DNA of 64,000 nucleotides from Lophius americanus (GCA_037951165.1 JBBDHG010000004.1:2065001-2129000), one strand, 5' to 3'; numbered from the stretch's first letter, positions 26,701-36,065 are shown. The notes: generated by a model from the sequence alone, not told the origin. Numbers and translations are program-made.

Positions 26701-29700
26701 GGGGGAGAACGACTGCCGATTTGCCCACCCTGCCGACAGCACCATGATCGACACCAACGACAACACTGTCACTGTGTGCATGGACTTCATCAAGGGCCGA
26801 TGCTCCCGGGAAAAGTGCAAGTACTTCCATCCACCTGCTCACCTGCAGGCCAAAATCAAGGCCACTCAACACCAGGTGAACCAGGCCACAGCCGCAGCGG
26901 CCATGGTGAGCACTCTGCACAAGCATGGCTACACTCATTCACACCCAAATCTCAGGCAGAGGAAGCTAGCTACTATGACTTCGCTCATGCAGGTGGAAAG
27001 ATAATGTGTTTTGTGGCGCATCCTGACATCCTGTTTGAAAGCATCTCAATTTCCTGTTTGATGTTATTTAGCATTTTCACTTTTATTTTTTTAGGTCACA
27101 TTTAAAAAGTCTGCAAGTTGTTGATCAGGATGATAGACACAGGATCAGATATGGGACACTATTAGTTGCATTTAGGTTTTTCTTGTTGTTGTTCATGTCA
27201 GACTACAAGCATAGTCAGTTCTCTTTGTTTCTGTCCTTTCTATCTATTACTTCTCTTCATTATAGAAATTATTCAAAAAAAAAAGACTTGTATTTTTACT
27301 GTATCGTCCTTAACAACGGCTATGGAGTGAATCCTCATATTGTGACACTGACTATGATGTGCACAGTGAAACAGAAAACTGAATTGTGCTTCAACATCAT
27401 TTCCTGTCCAATACGATGGCTGAGACCCCCTTTTAGAGTAATGACTAAATAATATTCTCATGGCTATATCCATCCATCTATGTGTGACAATAACTAATGT
27501 AGATGTGTAGCTATCATTGATTATCGATGATCATTTAACTTTGTACCAGTAGAAGTAGTGTTCACACTGTGCATGCCTTAGTCCTGTTATCCCCTTGTAT
27601 ATTGCATTCCAATGATTTGTTTTTTATTTGTTTTGTTTTTTCTCACCTATACCCAAACTGCACTGCTGCCCCCATGATGCACCTCTGCTTGCTGGTTTAT
27701 GTTAATGCGCTTGAACCCCATTGGCCCATTGCCATCATGTGCTCGCTGCCTGCTAATTAAGACTCAGTCGGCTGTCAAATCACTGAAGCGACCCCTCGAC
27801 GCAACCTTTGACCTGGTACTATGACCTTTCACCTTTTAGCTTGGCATGTGGCTTTGTTTTAGAGCAGTGTTTTAACCAATTATTCCTAGCTATTGTGTTG
27901 TCGTTGTCTCTGTACAATGTCTGTTCCTTTTTTTTCCCTCCTGTTGATCTGTCATTTTTGCCCGTGATAAAATGGTTGTGGCTCTCATGCTGCATCTAAC
28001 ACTAAACAACTCTCATCAAGTATAGAATAACCCCAAACACAAATTCAGATTTGGAATTTGTGATGATGAGCCACAACCAATTCATCACCTGTAGCCTACT
28101 TAACAAACATCTAGGGCTAGGGAAGTAGAGCTTCTATAATGGTGGCACGGCTTCAGTCTTATGTTCAGTCAGTGTTCAGTGTTGTGGAGCAGCTTAATCA
28201 AATATGTGCATGTCTCTGCTACTAGTGCATGTCAGATGGATAAGGGTGGGGCTAAGAGGAACAGTCTTTAATGCCATGCAAGAGTGATCCCATCATGACG
28301 GATGAATATAGTTCAAATGATAGTTCACTCCATCATAAGTTATCCTGACATCAAGATTGGCCTCATTCTAAGATAAAGTCCCACACTCTTAGCATTTTTA
28401 TGGTTTAATACTGAGTGTACACTGTTTGATTGATTTCCGTGGCTTGAGACCATTCTTGACGTCTAATAGTGAACCATCACTTAAACATGGCTTACACAGT
28501 TTATCATGGAGCTAGCAGTGCAGCCTCCCTTTCTCTGTGCTTCCTACCTTTTCCACCTCTTATTGGCAGCCTTATTCGTTAAATGGTTAATGCTTGTTTA
28601 TGTCGCATTAGTCAGCCCTAGGACTACAGCGTTAATAATCCAAGCAAGCTACCTGAGGACGTAGTACATGAATGCTTGTTAGCCAGTAGCTCCAGTACGC
28701 ACCATGCTCCTGCTTGTGTAGTACTTGTGTCAGACTGCTGCTTGCTTGCCACTGATGATATGATGATATTGCTGTTGTACACACAAGGATGGTGATCCGT
28801 TTCATGTGATATTCGCTAACATTTGTACCTTTTTTGTTTTCTTTCCTGTTTTTTTTTGCCTCTTTCCAACACACCTTCTCTCATTTTCCACGCACCGCTC
28901 TCTCTTCGTACCTTTCGTATCTCTTTCTTTTTTTTTCATTTCTCAATGACCTCCCTCCTTCTGACTGGGCAGGGCATCACCTCTAGTGTCATGGCTCCCC
29001 TGCCCAAGCGGGCAGCCCTGGAAAAGGCCAATGGAGCCTCTGCCATGTTTAATACCAGCATGCTCCAGTACCAACAGGCCCTGGCCAGTATGCAGTTTCA
29101 GCACCAGGCTGCTTTCCTCCCATCAGGTATGACTCTCAAAGCAACCACCCAGAGGATGCCTGAATCAGCTAACCTTGCTCTTGCTTGGCTGGGATTGATC
29201 ACAATAGTAGTTTGCCGCATTTTCTTGAATTATTTTAGCAACATTTGATATTAACATGGTTTTTACAAAGGTATTCAAATAAAAGAAAAGTTCCACTGAA
29301 ATATTCAAAGACAGATTCTGATTTAACATTTCTATCTCAAAGCACGGTTGAAAAACTCTACAAAAAAAAAAAGGAAAAAATGTGCATTATGTTTTGTATG
29401 GCATTGCATGGGCACTTGGTGTTAAGAACGGGTTAAATGTCTTCATGCTTACTAATTTCTTGATTAATCTTCCATAAAGCTATGAAAGGCTTAGAATTTG
29501 TATGCCCATGTTTGGAAGACCTATAGTTTGATTGCTGGGGCACAGGCTTGGGCTGGGATGATCAGTGCTGGATGGGTTGCTTAATCGAATCTCAAATTGG
29601 CTACAAACAGCAGCCTGCAGTGTGTAGCTCCTGTTTTCCTGACTTCCTCTGTCTTAGAATGTATGAGCAATGTTTTATACTTGATAATTATGAGTGCATT

Positions 29701-31962
29701 ATAACTCTTTTATTACACATTCATCCGCATTGTGCTTCAAATGTTTGGAATTGCACTCCCATTTGATGATCAGATTTCTTTAAGTTCGCCACTCTGCCTT
29801 ATCAAATCACTGATGACTTTGTCCACGGGATATTAACCTTTTTTTTCCCATCTCTCCCCTAACTCTTAACGAAAACCTTGTGATGGGCTGTTTTGATTTC
29901 TCCTCCTTATCCAATCCACTTCCTGTTGCACTGCATGCTGGGCAGGCTCAATATTGTGCATGGCACCTGCAGCCAGCGTTGGTAGGTTCCAGCTTTCCTT
30001 CTTCAGTTATGTGTAACCTCATGTCAAAAATCAAACTGTGCATTTAACTTTACTGTATCACATTTTAGTGACATGTTGCTCAAACTGTTCCTGAGACTGA
30101 AACTCCAAGTTCACCAAAAACTCAAATGTTTTTGGTGAACTGGGGGTCACTGTTTGGATTGTGTGAAAATATTTTTAATTAGATTTTAATTCAAAGCAAA
30201 AGCAAACAGAAGTCACAGAAAGAGAGGCAAATATATTACCTGTATGACAGCTGTTGTTGTTGATGATATAAATGGAAATGACCTTCATTCTGTTCATCGT
30301 TCACACCTACTGTACAATGCTTAACTGCTCTCGTGCTCATGCTCGTTCTGAACTCGGCTTTTGGCTGGTCTAATGTGACACCTAGTGGAACCCTTTTAAA
30401 ACATTAAAAATACTGAGGGACTTCAATTTAAATCTTTCCCCTAATCCTCCCTGCCTTTATCTTCAACGTTCACGTTCCAACATTTTCATGTATGTTATAT
30501 CTGTACTGAATGTTTTTCAAGTCGGCTCCCATCAGGTCTTTATCCTGTATGTGTGCAATGTTGAAGAAGTTCACGTCACATCAAACCCCAAAAACACATG
30601 ACTTCCTAACAGTGGAGGCAGAGGGAATAAAGGGGAAGGGAACCGGTTAAATCGAATCCCTCTCAATCACCCCCCCCACAACCCCTACTCTGTCACTTCT
30701 CCCCTCATTAGCCTGGTGTGTATGTGGCTACACTTCTCCTCTGTGTAATTGTGCTTACATGATTTTCCTTCCAAAAAAGTTCCAATGATGCACGGTGGTT
30801 CTCCAGCCACTGTATCTGCAGCCAACACATCTGCCACAAGCGTTCCCTTCGCAACTGCCTCCGCCAATCAGGTTTGCACCTCTATCTATCTATCCATCCA
30901 TCCATCCATCCATCCATCCATCCATCTATCCATGAATGGGGATGCTTGTGTCCTTGTACGATGGGTGGGTCGTGTAGAAGGTTGTACTCCCTCTTGTTGG
31001 CCTACACTAGAGTCCAACATGTACCATACCATGACAAGTTTTGAGAAATTTTAATTTCCATTTTAAGTATAACCACAGTATTCAAACATTCCTTAAGCTA
31101 TCTATATGTCTTTGTGAAAAAGAATAATGTATTGCATAAAATGTCTGACTTCGTTGTAACCTCGATTTTTGTCCTTTCCCATTTTGAGGACTCTTCCTTA
31201 TCAAAGTTGACTACCAACGAATACATGCAATTGGTATGTATGAGGTAGTTGTTTTCAACATAGTTTTTAGAGTAAATTGGCACAGCTTGTGCAGCAGTCG
31301 CTATCTGTGCCCTTGGTGCTTTGCTTTTTTTTCCTTTGCTTTTTTTCATTGCTGCTTCAAGCACGTAAAGCAAAGCCTCACCATGTTCCTCGTGTATGAA
31401 ATACATATTAAGATTGGCCAGATGTTGATTTCAGTTCTGATGAAGGCATTTCCTTAGCAATTAAACTTCATACCACCAGTGAAAAGACTTGATAAGTGCA
31501 GAATGACTCATTTTACAAGTCTTGACCCAAGTCCACTTTTCTGCGTTTTATTGACGTGTGCAGGTCAACAACATGGAGGACTTACATTTGCATGGGGAAG
31601 CCACGTCACTGACAGTTTCCCTTTGCCTATCACATCCCTCCCGTCCCCTCAATGCCCTTCTTCCCTTCCTGCTCCCCAGACCTGACTCTTATTATCGATG
31701 CGTTACATTTGAATGAAATCTACCTCAACAGTAGCCAAATTGCTTTTTTTTTCTCTATCTTGTTACCTTCATCAATTTGCAATAATAAGCTCATCATACA
31801 GTGAGAGAATGAGGCTGAAATGTGCTGATCTGTGTTGACAAGACAATACTTTGAATGTCGCTTGGCTTGTGATCCTCGTTTTGATGTCTCTGTTTCTGCC
31901 CCTAGATTCCAATAATATCTGCAGATCATCTGAGTAGTCACAAGTACTTGACTCAAATGTAG
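7296..31962 (+). CDS. mbnl1: mbnl1, muscleblind-like splicing regulator 1 (whole coding region, spliced)
   Basis: RNA-binding alternative-splicing regulator that recognises YGCY motifs in pre-mRNA and acts in nucleus and cytoplasm. Join 7296-7463, 24612-24782, 24998-25216, 26666-26905, 27762-27815 (alternative), 28973-29126, 29946-29981, 30780-30871, 31906-31962. Every junction has GT/AG ends and the frame is kept, giving 396 residues (378 without the 54-nt exon), close to the roughly 380-390 of mammalian MBNL1. Four CCCH fingers follow CX7CX6CX3H (fingers 1, 3) or CX7CX4CX3H (fingers 2, 4): C17-C25-C32-H36, C51-C59-C64-H68, C188-C196-C203-H207, C224-C232-C237-H241. I chose MBNL1 over MBNL2/3 because of exon-5 peptide TQSAVKSLKRPLDATFDL, the linker starting PMFSMTPGLATNASAA, and C-terminus IPIISADHLSSHKYLTQM, all closer to MBNL1 from memory. 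The neighbour rap2b agrees. Exon boundaries are inferred from sequence, not transcripts. Confidence 0.95.
11783..11827. repeat. (CA)n microsatellite
   Basis: About 22 dinucleotides with one AAA interruption. Confidence 0.95.
12899..13040. repeat. (TG)n microsatellite, compound
   Basis: About 142 bp of TG with TTTG, TGCG, TACG and TCTG interruptions near 12950-12983. Confidence 0.95.
13983..14032. repeat. Perfect 23-bp inverted repeat with a 4-nt loop
   Basis: Left arm 13983-14005, loop CAGT 14006-14009, right arm 14010-14032. All 23 pairs are Watson-Crick and GC-rich (core GGGCTCCTCTCCCCTG). Lies in mbnl1 intron 1. Confidence 0.95.
15128..15152. repeat. (TAG)n trinucleotide run
   Basis: About eight TAG units inside a very AT-rich stretch (15040-15400). 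Confidence 0.9.
15830..16110 (-). repeat. SINE-like dispersed repeat, copy 1
   Basis: The minus strand begins GCGGCGCAGTGGTTAGTGCTC, a tRNA-like box A. The + strand reads TTGCATGTTTTTGGACTGTGGGAGGAAGCC and CACGCAGACACAGGGAGAACATG, phrases from a repeat very abundant in fish. Box B seems deleted in this copy. Confidence 0.65.
19205..19760. repeat. Dispersed repeat, family X copy 1
   Basis: Begins with an ATA-type triplet run, then passes through AAGCTGTTCTACAGGGTTTTGG, GTTCCATGCAGGGCCTTAAGTG, ATTGTGGCTGCAATTTGATC and TTTCGATAATCCAGGCGGG. This order of phrases is typical of a widespread teleost repeat whose class I cannot name. It shares structure with 51035-51520. Confidence 0.45.
20520..20862 (-). 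mobile_element. Tc1-like transposon fragment B (terminal part, dead)
   Basis: Contains GGTTCACCGGTCAACCTTCCTTGGACCAC, CAAGACCTGCAG, ACTCGCTGCCTAATAT and a terminal ATAATGTTATGGCTGATT, in the same order as in fragment A at 46675-47246. Strand is assigned by analogy with fragment A, where the transposase frame is on the minus strand. Only about 340 bp survives, inside mbnl1 intron 1. Confidence 0.65.
22855..22995 (-). repeat. SINE-like dispersed repeat, copy 2 (partial)
   Basis: TTGCATGTTTGTGGACTGTGGGAGGAAGCC, GCGAGAACATGCAAGCG and TGGTATTGATTCCCAGAAC match copy 1 at 15830-16110. This copy keeps a region like box B on the minus strand (GGGAATCAATACC). Confidence 0.6.
23622..23714. repeat. (GT)n microsatellite
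   Basis: Pure GT from 23622 to about 23690, then GTAT variants. In mbnl1 intron 1. Confidence 0.95.
24612..24782 (+). CDS. mbnl1: mbnl1 coding exon 2: rest of zinc finger 2 and linker
   Basis: 57 codons from GRCSRENCKYLHPPPHLKTQ to GTQLPPM, ending at donor ATG|GTGAGA. It completes finger 2 (C59, C64, H68). The stretch LEINGRNNLIQQKN that follows is a family signature, and the exon then enters the low-complexity linker with LAQQMQ. Phase 0 at both ends. A second donor with the same context, CCATG|GTGAGA, lies 45 nt downstream in the same open frame (24783-24827). The site at 24782 is preferred because it gives the length seen in mammalian MBNL1. Confidence 0.93.
24998..25216 (+). CDS. mbnl1: mbnl1 coding exon 3: Ala-rich linker between finger pairs
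   Basis: 73 codons, PMFSMTPGLATNAS to KLLRTDRLE, after acceptor GTGTCCAG and before donor GAG|GTAAAA. It encodes the flexible linker between finger pairs 1-2 and 3-4, with a run of seven alanines (SAAAAAAAF) and a second run of six (NAAAAAAQ). The first run is longer than the three alanines I recall in human MBNL1. The linker lets the two finger pairs engage separated or antiparallel RNA sites. The ending RTDRLE joined to VCREYQRGN matches MBNL1. Phase 0 at both ends. Confidence 0.93.
25217..26665 (+). other. mbnl1: mbnl1 intron 3
   Basis: 1.4 kb between exons 3 and 4, AT-rich, with a short GATGAT run just after the donor. Nothing coding or repetitive was recognised except a line-like motif CTGCCCCCTGGTGTC at about 26246, a sequence common in fish dispersed repeats. 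Confidence 0.85.
26666..26905 (+). CDS. mbnl1: mbnl1 coding exon 4: zinc fingers 3 and 4
   Basis: 80 codons, VCREYQRGNC to ATAAAAM, after acceptor CCTCTTCAG and before donor ATG|GTGAGC. It holds both fingers of the second pair: C188, C196, C203, H207 and C224, C232, C237, H241. The inter-finger segment PADSTMIDTNDNTVTVCMD is almost invariant among vertebrate MBNLs. The alanine-rich tail (VNQATAAAAM) is shorter than the AAAAQAAATAAAM I recall in human MBNL1. Phase 0 at both ends, so it can join directly to exon 5 or exon 6. Confidence 0.95.
27582..27761 (+). promoter_or_regulatory. mbnl1: AG-exclusion zone and YGCY cluster upstream of the mbnl1 54-nt exon
   Basis: No AG dinucleotide occurs from 27582 to 27759, about 178 nt; the next AG is the acceptor at 27760-27761. 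The usual pyrimidine tract is missing near the acceptor (CTGCCTGCTAATTAAG). A strong T-rich tract lies at about 27617-27647, preceded by branch-point-like CCAATGA at about 27609. I count about 10 YGCY motifs in 27660-27757. This is what is expected for an exon with a distant branch point whose intervening sequence is bound by MBNL itself, as described for mammalian MBNL1 exon 5. A UGCAUG (RBFOX type) site sits at 27570-27575 and a GCATG at 27844-27848, on either side of the exon. Confidence 0.75.
27762..27815 (+). CDS. mbnl1: mbnl1 54-nt alternative exon (nuclear-localisation exon)
   Basis: 18 codons, TQSAVKSLKRPLDATFDL, between TTAAG and donor CTG|GTACTA. From memory human MBNL1 has TQSAVKSLKRPLEATFDL, one conservative change (E to D). 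In mammals this exon is alternatively spliced: included in fetal muscle/brain and in myotonic dystrophy, skipped in adults, and it promotes nuclear retention. The basic KRPL is part of that signal. It is phase 0 on both sides, so inclusion adds 18 residues without changing frame. The donor GTACTA is suboptimal and the acceptor lacks a close pyrimidine tract, in keeping with regulated use. Confidence 0.93.
27816..28972 (+). other. mbnl1: mbnl1 intron after the 54-nt exon
   Basis: 1.16 kb. The first ~200 nt (CATGTGGC, T-rich stretches, GCATG at 27844) probably belong to the regulatory flank of the alternative exon, because in mammals this intron side is extremely conserved. The last ~150 nt are very pyrimidine-rich, forming a long polypyrimidine tract for exon 6. 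No other exon was seen. Confidence 0.8.
28973..29126 (+). CDS. mbnl1: mbnl1 coding exon 6 (154 nt): NLS-like region and C-terminal linker
   Basis: Starts GITSSVMAPLPKRAALEKANG after acceptor CTGGGCAG and ends FLPS plus one base of a Gly codon at donor TCAG|GTATGA. LPKR followed by ALEK is the second basic part of the nuclear-localisation region described in MBNL1; human has GIPQAVLPPLPKRPALEKTNG from memory. QYQQALASMQFQHQAAF is the conserved Gln-rich segment. 154 nt means it enters in phase 0 and leaves in phase 1, matched by the next exon. Confidence 0.93.
29946..29981 (+). CDS. mbnl1: mbnl1 36-nt micro-exon
   Basis: 36 nt between CTGGGCAG and donor TTG|GTAGGT. It enters in phase 1 and leaves in phase 1, and reads GSILCMAPAASV, against human GSILCMTPATSV from memory. 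Too short to appear as an open frame of its own; found by matching the expected protein across the gap. The family's 36-nt exon is alternatively spliced and linked to self-association of MBNL1. Skipping keeps the frame. Confidence 0.9.
29982..30779 (+). other. mbnl1: mbnl1 intron between the 36-nt and 92-nt exons
   Basis: 0.8 kb. Contains a perfect 14-bp inverted repeat with a 6-nt loop (30108-30141) and a purine-rich then C-rich stretch near 30620-30710. The acceptor is TTCCTTCCAAAAAAG, with six A residues between pyrimidines and AG. Confidence 0.85.
30780..30871 (+). CDS. mbnl1: mbnl1 coding exon 8 (92 nt): Ser/Thr/Ala-rich tail
   Basis: Reads (V)PMMHGGSPATVSAANTSATSVPFATASANQ in phase 1 to phase 0, after acceptor AAAAAAG and before donor CAG|GTTTGC. 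Human MBNL1 has the same block one codon longer (95 nt from memory). Low-complexity Ser/Thr/Ala tail. The donor is weak (GTTTGC) and is followed 13 nt later by a TATC/CCAT tetranucleotide repeat, which may affect splicing. Confidence 0.92.
30872..31905 (+). other. mbnl1: mbnl1 last intron
   Basis: 1.03 kb, beginning with a CTAT/CCAT repeat. A pyrimidine-rich stretch near 31650-31678 ends in CCCCAG and could be an unused or alternative acceptor. Another CAG at 31560-31562 with a following GTCAACAACATGG was considered as an alternative penultimate exon, but it matches nothing I know. The real acceptor used is TTTCTGCCCCTAG at 31905. Confidence 0.8.
30884..30933. repeat. CTAT/CCAT tetranucleotide microsatellite
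   Basis: CTAT units followed by about 8 CCAT units, starting 13 nt after the donor of mbnl1 exon 8. Confidence 0.9.
31906..31962 (+). CDS. mbnl1: mbnl1 last coding exon and stop
   Basis: 18 codons, IPIISADHLSSHKYLTQM, then TAG at 31960-31962. From memory human MBNL1 ends IPIISAEHLTSHKYVTQM, so 15 of 18 residues match. The acceptor is strong (TTTCTGCCCCTAG). This ending defines the long C-terminal isoform; alternative endings used by other MBNL isoforms were not located. Confidence 0.94.
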   Translation: MPIISADHLSSHKYLTQM

Positions 31963-33310
31963 TTCCTCTAAAGAACGGTGAGTTCATATTAAATCCTCCC
32001 TTACAAAGATTCTTCAACTCTGTGCTCAATCTTTCTAGGTCTGGTTCATGATTCATTTGTTCAAGTTGTTTGGACCTAGACAATTTTGGACTCAGAAGAG
32101 TTCTTTTCATCTTTTCATGTCAAATCTGTCCTGTCTTACAGATCAAATGAATGTGTTCTGGCACCGTCCACGCCAAAAGAGTTCAGCCTTTATGTATATA
32201 GCCTTCAGAATGTCAAGCAATGGGAAAAGGAACGTCTGTCATCTCTCAGCCACAATGATGGTCTCATCACACGTACAAACCATCAAGGGTGCAAGACGTG
32301 ATCCCTGCCATCTTCCCACATATAATATTCATGAAGAATTTGTCATCAAATTCAACGTCCAGCGGAGAGAAGAGGATATCTTGGTGCCGGGTCTGTGTGT
32401 CTGTCCCTCCAGGGAAAAGGTTCACATTATCCCTTTATGTTGGATTAAATCATAGCACTCAGTTTTTCTGATTATGATCATTACTGCATTCACAGAATGT
32501 CAGGAGAAAGGTTGCGTAGAGCAACATCCAGTGCTGGTACGTTAGTAGACCAAGATCGTTCTTTCCTTTTCTTTTTTTTATTTGTCCTTCTTTATTTGTT
32601 TTAATCGATAGCCATATTTCATAGTTTACAAGTGAAATGCAAACATGCACCTTGAATTTGAATTGAATTGAATTGAAAAGGCACAATGATTTTAACAGGA
32701 ATTTTATTTGCCAAAAGAATTAGGCATGTACAGTATTGTGTTTTTATGGCTACTAGTAAAACTAGATGTTGAAATGAGGGTCTTGGACATATGAATGTTC
32801 TGGGTTAACCAACATGCCTGTGTACCTTGAAAGCACAGCCAGGCTAGCTTTTCTTACCTTGTCATGTGCCATCAAGGCCATACAGCTAAAACCAGAGTTT
32901 TATCTCAGCAGTGTTATTTGTTTACCGAAGGTAAAAGTTTTCTATGGCTCTTTTTGTATTGTTTTGATTTCAGTATCTCAATTGTGAGTGTTTTTTTCCC
33001 CCAACCTTTGTTTTCATTCATTTCTCTAATTAATCAGTTTTAGAATTGGGGTTCCTTGACATTTTAAGTTAAGATTGTTGTTTTTCATCTTTTAAAATCA
33101 AAAATGGAGGGTTTGTCATAACTCTTTACTGTTGTTTTAGTGTGTTGGGATTAAGTTGTTGTTGTAGTTCAAGTGCATTGACTCTAAAGCCAGGTGGAAT
33201 AGAGAGTGCAGCTTCAATTGACATTTGTGTTACCTTGTTCCCCCACTTTTGAAGAGGTGCGACTCTGAAACTGTGTGTCCAAGAAGAACTGTTGAGCCAC
33301 GTGTTGATGG

Positions 33311-33312
<2 letters not shown>

Positions 33313-33386
<74 letters not shown>
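33313..33386. repeat. (AT)37 microsatellite in the mbnl1 3'UTR
   Basis: 74 bp of perfect AT repeat, self-complementary and able to form a long hairpin in the transcript. Confidence 0.95.
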
Positions 33387-33391
<5 letters not shown>

Positions 33392-35645
33392 AAACAAAAG
33401 CAGGCCTGAAGGTCTATTAGGTCATTTAAACCAAATGTGCACTTGAATGATTTGTTTGGTCACCCTGTTTTAATTTCACCAGCCATCTGAAGTGAACTGT
33501 CACTTTTGAGGAAATACAATGCCATTCTATGTTTGTATTTTCCTGCAAAACATGAAGGTTCTTGTTGATTTTAAGGTCTGAATCCAGAAACCAAAGCACA
33601 GTTGTCTCTCTGGAATCCATAAGGGGTCACAGAAGCATCTCTAGAGGCGCAAATAATTAGGGAAACTTGTTTATCATCTCTCTTTCGTCAGCGTGTTTGA
33701 TGAACACTTCCCTTCTCTGTACTCACTGAGGTGTGGCGTGTCTTTACCAATCGTACCTGACAAAGCCTTAGATTACACGTCATGGGTCTCGGCCCTGTCA
33801 AATGTACTTTCAATCACCATGCAGGTAAAGAACACCAATGATGTTTTATAGTTCTCTCACATGTCGCTTATTATTTTTGTTTTTCTTTTCTTCTCTCTAT
33901 GTAAAAGTAAAAATTACTCTCTTAATTTCACTGAACTTACTACTTAAGGATTTGAATCTATTTGAGGTATATAGTTGTAGATTTTTCTCTTTTTTGCCTT
34001 ACTATTATATTAATTGACAATACTGATATAGCCGTTGTAGATCTTTAGGTAGTATGACATTCATAACTTTTACAAACCATATAAATGAATGATAAAAGTG
34101 TTGAGTCAGTTTAAAATATTCACTTTATTCATTTAGCTGGATGACTTTTTAAGTTGATGTTACATTATCAGAGAAATTTGAAAGACTTTTTTTTATTCTA
34201 AAGAATGAGCTCAGTTAATTTGCTGCTGCTGCAGTATCTCTCGAGTAGACAAAAACAAGACTAATGTTTAAACCAACTTAAAATCGTCATTGTGACACGT
34301 CAAGATCATTTTGGAAAATATATTGTATTACGATATAGATCCATGTTCTAGAGTAAAAGTTATTTTCTACTGTATCCATTTCAAAAAAATATATGTACTT
34401 TTGTTTGAATATTTCTTAAGTTTGCCCTGAATGTCAGGCCAAAATGAGCAGTGAGATTGACGGGTGTTTGGATGTCTGTTGGGTAGTGAGATCCGCGAGG
34501 CAAAGACTTCTCCGGACCGGAGAGGTCAGAAATGCTGCAGGAGATGAGTTCTAACCTAAGGGACGAAGGTTGACTTTTTGCACTTCTGTATATAGTCAAA
34601 TGAACAGAGAAAAAAATGTGTATCATATTGAGATATTATTTTGAATAAAAAAGATCTATAATTATAAGGAATTTTGCTAGATTAATTTAAATTCTTAAAA
34701 TTAGAAGACCAGCTAAAAAAATTGGTTGCAAAGAAAGGCACTAGTTTCTTGGCCAATGCATTCAGAGAAAGCTATGCGCTTTTTGTCTTATTTTATCAGT
34801 GGATATTGTTGCCAGGGAATGTTGTGGGGGGAATAAGTGTCCCCCTGTCATGCTAACTCCACCCCTCCTGTAGGATTACATATCAATTAATGTTTATATA
34901 TCATTTGTTGGACTTGGTCATGCAGCATTTCTGCTCCTGTGATACAGTCGATAGATAAAACTACAACATTTGTATACTATTCTAGTTTGATTTGACTGCA
35001 TGTAAAAGTAGAGACATGTATGAGAAATCACATAAAGACAGATATCACATCCAGATTACAGGATACACAATAATATTTTTGAGTTATACATACAGTAGAT
35101 CCACAGTGGGGAGAAATAATACTTCAAAAACAAATCATCTTACTCGTGTGTGATAAAATATTTTCCAAGCAAACATGTTATTCAAAGAATGGTAAAGTAG
35201 TAGCAATCATCCAAGCCGGATACTTTCTCATAGCCATTTCATTACAGTTGTTACTGATTCACAACAAGTTGTTCTTGCTATCACGGCCGTGCACTCAGCA
35301 GGTAAAATCTCACCACACCAAAAGTGTATTTGGCAAGTTAGTCTTTGAAATGAATGTAACAGCCTCTGGTCGACATGTCTCTGACTCGAGGCTGCTTTAT
35401 AGTCGCTAAAGAACCAAAGCACCATTTTATCCAAACTAGATGTTTAGTCTCCTGATTCAAATCAAGGTTCCTCTTCCCTGCTGAGGGCACATGTACGCTT
35501 TGACTGCTTTTTACTTGTAAATGCAACCACCAATTACGTATTTGCTAACAGTTGCCACATAATAATATACTCTTCTGTCTTCAGATTTGTTTATGCATAT
35601 TTTATTGTAGCCATTGACTCTTGCTGTATGGATGAAAAAAATCTG

Positions 35646-35651
35646 AATAAA
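35646..35651 (+). terminator. mbnl1: Poly(A) signal AATAAA, probable distal mbnl1 end
   Basis: Canonical hexamer in the context CTGAATAAAACAATATTTG with a G/T-rich element about 30 nt downstream. Confidence 0.5.
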
Positions 35652-35984
35652 ACAATATTTGATTTGCTGATGCAACCCTTTTGTGGTCTCTGTCTCTGTG
35701 TATATGGGATGTGTGGGTACAATTACAATGTTTCACAGTTTAAGGGATTAAAATTTCCAAAAATAATCTATTTTTGCAGGTTCAGCATTACAAGTACAGT
35801 TCAGAGTTTCAACTATTTTTTGGCCCATTTCATATGTTCATGAAACCATTTAGGACTGTGTATTCAGTATTTTTTAATTTCAATCTTTTGAACAATCATC
35901 AGGATGTTAAAGTACAAAGTTGACTGGAGTTGCACTACAGAGTCCAAACATTGACATAAAGTATGTGTGTGCAAATTGCCAGTT

Positions 35985-36065
35985 CATAACAGGGCCAACA
36001 CATAGAGACAGACAACCATTCACACATATTCATTCCCATGGGCAAATTCGAATCAACAATTCACT
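35985..36065 (-). repeat. SINE-like dispersed repeat, copy 3 (short fragment)
   Basis: AACAGGGCCAACACATAGAGACAGACAACCATTCACAC and CCATGGGCAA match the tail end of copy 1 (CAGAGACAGACAACATTCACAC, CCTATGGGCAG). Only the distal part is present. Confidence 0.5.

Larger units (their letters stand above)
31963..35670 (+). other. mbnl1: mbnl1 3'UTR (predicted extent)
   Basis: About 3.7 kb of T-rich, ORF-poor sequence typical of a long vertebrate 3'UTR. Two AATAAA signals are visible: 34644-34649 and 35646-35651. The second is followed by a TG/T-rich downstream element (TTTTGTGGTCTCTGTCTCTGTG), so a distal end near 35.67 kb is preferred. A 74-bp AT repeat lies at 33313-33386. One 7-nt match to the miR-30 seed target (TGTTTAC) is at 32919-32925; miR-30 is reported to target MBNL mRNAs. 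The extent is inferred only from the signals. Confidence 0.55.

Noticed and set aside
26596..27105. 169-codon + strand ORF overlapping mbnl1 exon 4
   Set aside because: Shadow frame of the zinc-finger exon; the real frame carries all Cys/His ligands.
31562..31680. Alternative penultimate mbnl1 exon
   Set aside because: CAG acceptor and a later CCCCAG exist, but no good donor follows and the translation matches no MBNL C-terminus I know.
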